Positions 63,627-64,000 of a DNA stretch of 64,000 nucleotides are shown piece after piece; position 1 is the stretch's first letter, and the number at the start of each line of letters is the position of its first letter. Made by a program: the position numbers and the translations under genes. The DNA comes from Hyalella azteca. Its lineage: Eukaryota > Arthropoda > Malacostraca > Amphipoda > Hyalellidae. Location of the stretch: contig NW_025947153.1 of NCBI RefSeq assembly GCF_000764305.2, positions 1 to 64,000 of the forward strand. The letters are read 5' to 3'. A model generated the notes under the pieces. That model saw only the letters and a list, made by a program, of their open reading frames with translations. It searched no databases and was not told where the DNA came from.

Positions 63627-64000
63627 GTGCGTTCTTTGATTAGAATGTTGGACAATTTTGTGTGCTCAGTTACGAATGTTTTACAACTTTAATGTAGATG
63701 ATGTGTACTAACTGAGAGAAATGAGTTAGATCTTTCAAAAAAGATGGGCTTTTTGTCTTTGCGTTGGCCTACCTGAAGTAGTATGGCTAGGCAAAAGTGC
63801 GTATCACAACAAGTTGCCGATAATAAGAATAAATTTGGAAGATATCAACTGCAAAAACATTTGGAAAAATTAAACACTGACAAATTAAATGTCTAATTTT
63901 TGCGACCGAGCAGAATTAATCAGATTAACAGCAATAAAACTTTTGTAGTAATAAAGTTCCACGTGCGGCGTGAATTAACCGCGAATGAATTGACAGTGAA

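Noticed and set aside
62398..62600. CRISPR-like array
   Set aside because: Contiguous 36-bp units without unique spacers; a minisatellite.

Overview
This window is nuclear DNA from an intron-rich eukaryote, most likely an arthropod; a crustacean is only a guess. One gene dominates it: REV3L, the catalytic subunit of the translesion DNA polymerase zeta, on the + strand. Both ends lie outside the window: the N-terminal domain is to the left, and the last exon(s) with the cysteine-rich zinc/Fe-S modules are to the right. I could chain 24 exons from about 729 to 63626 with matching splice sites and phases. The polymerase half (50534-63626) is identified from conserved family motifs: [39 protein letters not shown] and [11 protein letters not shown].

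The left part (729-45181) carries the disordered middle of the protein. It has two enormous exons, one of 14.5 kb (4337-18882) and one of about 12 kb (25774-33390 plus 39590-44131). The coding sequence visible here totals about 31.5 kb, or roughly 10,500 codons, against about 3,130 residues in human REV3L. These exons hold Ser/Thr-Pro motif arrays, basic clusters, an AT-hook-like motif and four families of 7-8 residue tandem repeats ([28 protein letters not shown]).

The assembly is faulty in the middle. A perfect 38-bp head-to-head pair of Tn5 mosaic ends (33391-33428), the Nextera mate-pair junction adapter, sits inside the second giant exon. The 6.2 kb that follow (33429-39589) are foreign to the exon. 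They are second copies of intron-6 transposons joined to second copies of REV3L exons K and L, after which the same coding repeat resumes at 39590. The copied exon L differs from the genuine one only at seven synonymous third positions, which fits a second haplotype or a conserved paralogue misplaced by the assembler. A single N at 23752 appears to hide about 1.7 kb that the misplaced block still contains. A 4-nt insertion at about 40866-40869 breaks the frame.

Intron 6 (19304-25773) holds a near-identical 657-bp tandem duplication, Harbinger-like elements, a second TIR element and a fold-back mariner. The introns of the polymerase half show a recurring pattern: exon edges, with their splice sites, are repeated in tandem inside the adjoining intron ('exon-edge echoes'). 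This affects at least eight exons. Two minisatellites in introns 19 and 22 are the same 18-bp family in opposite orientation. I see no other protein-coding gene, rRNA, CRISPR array or bacterial-type operon.
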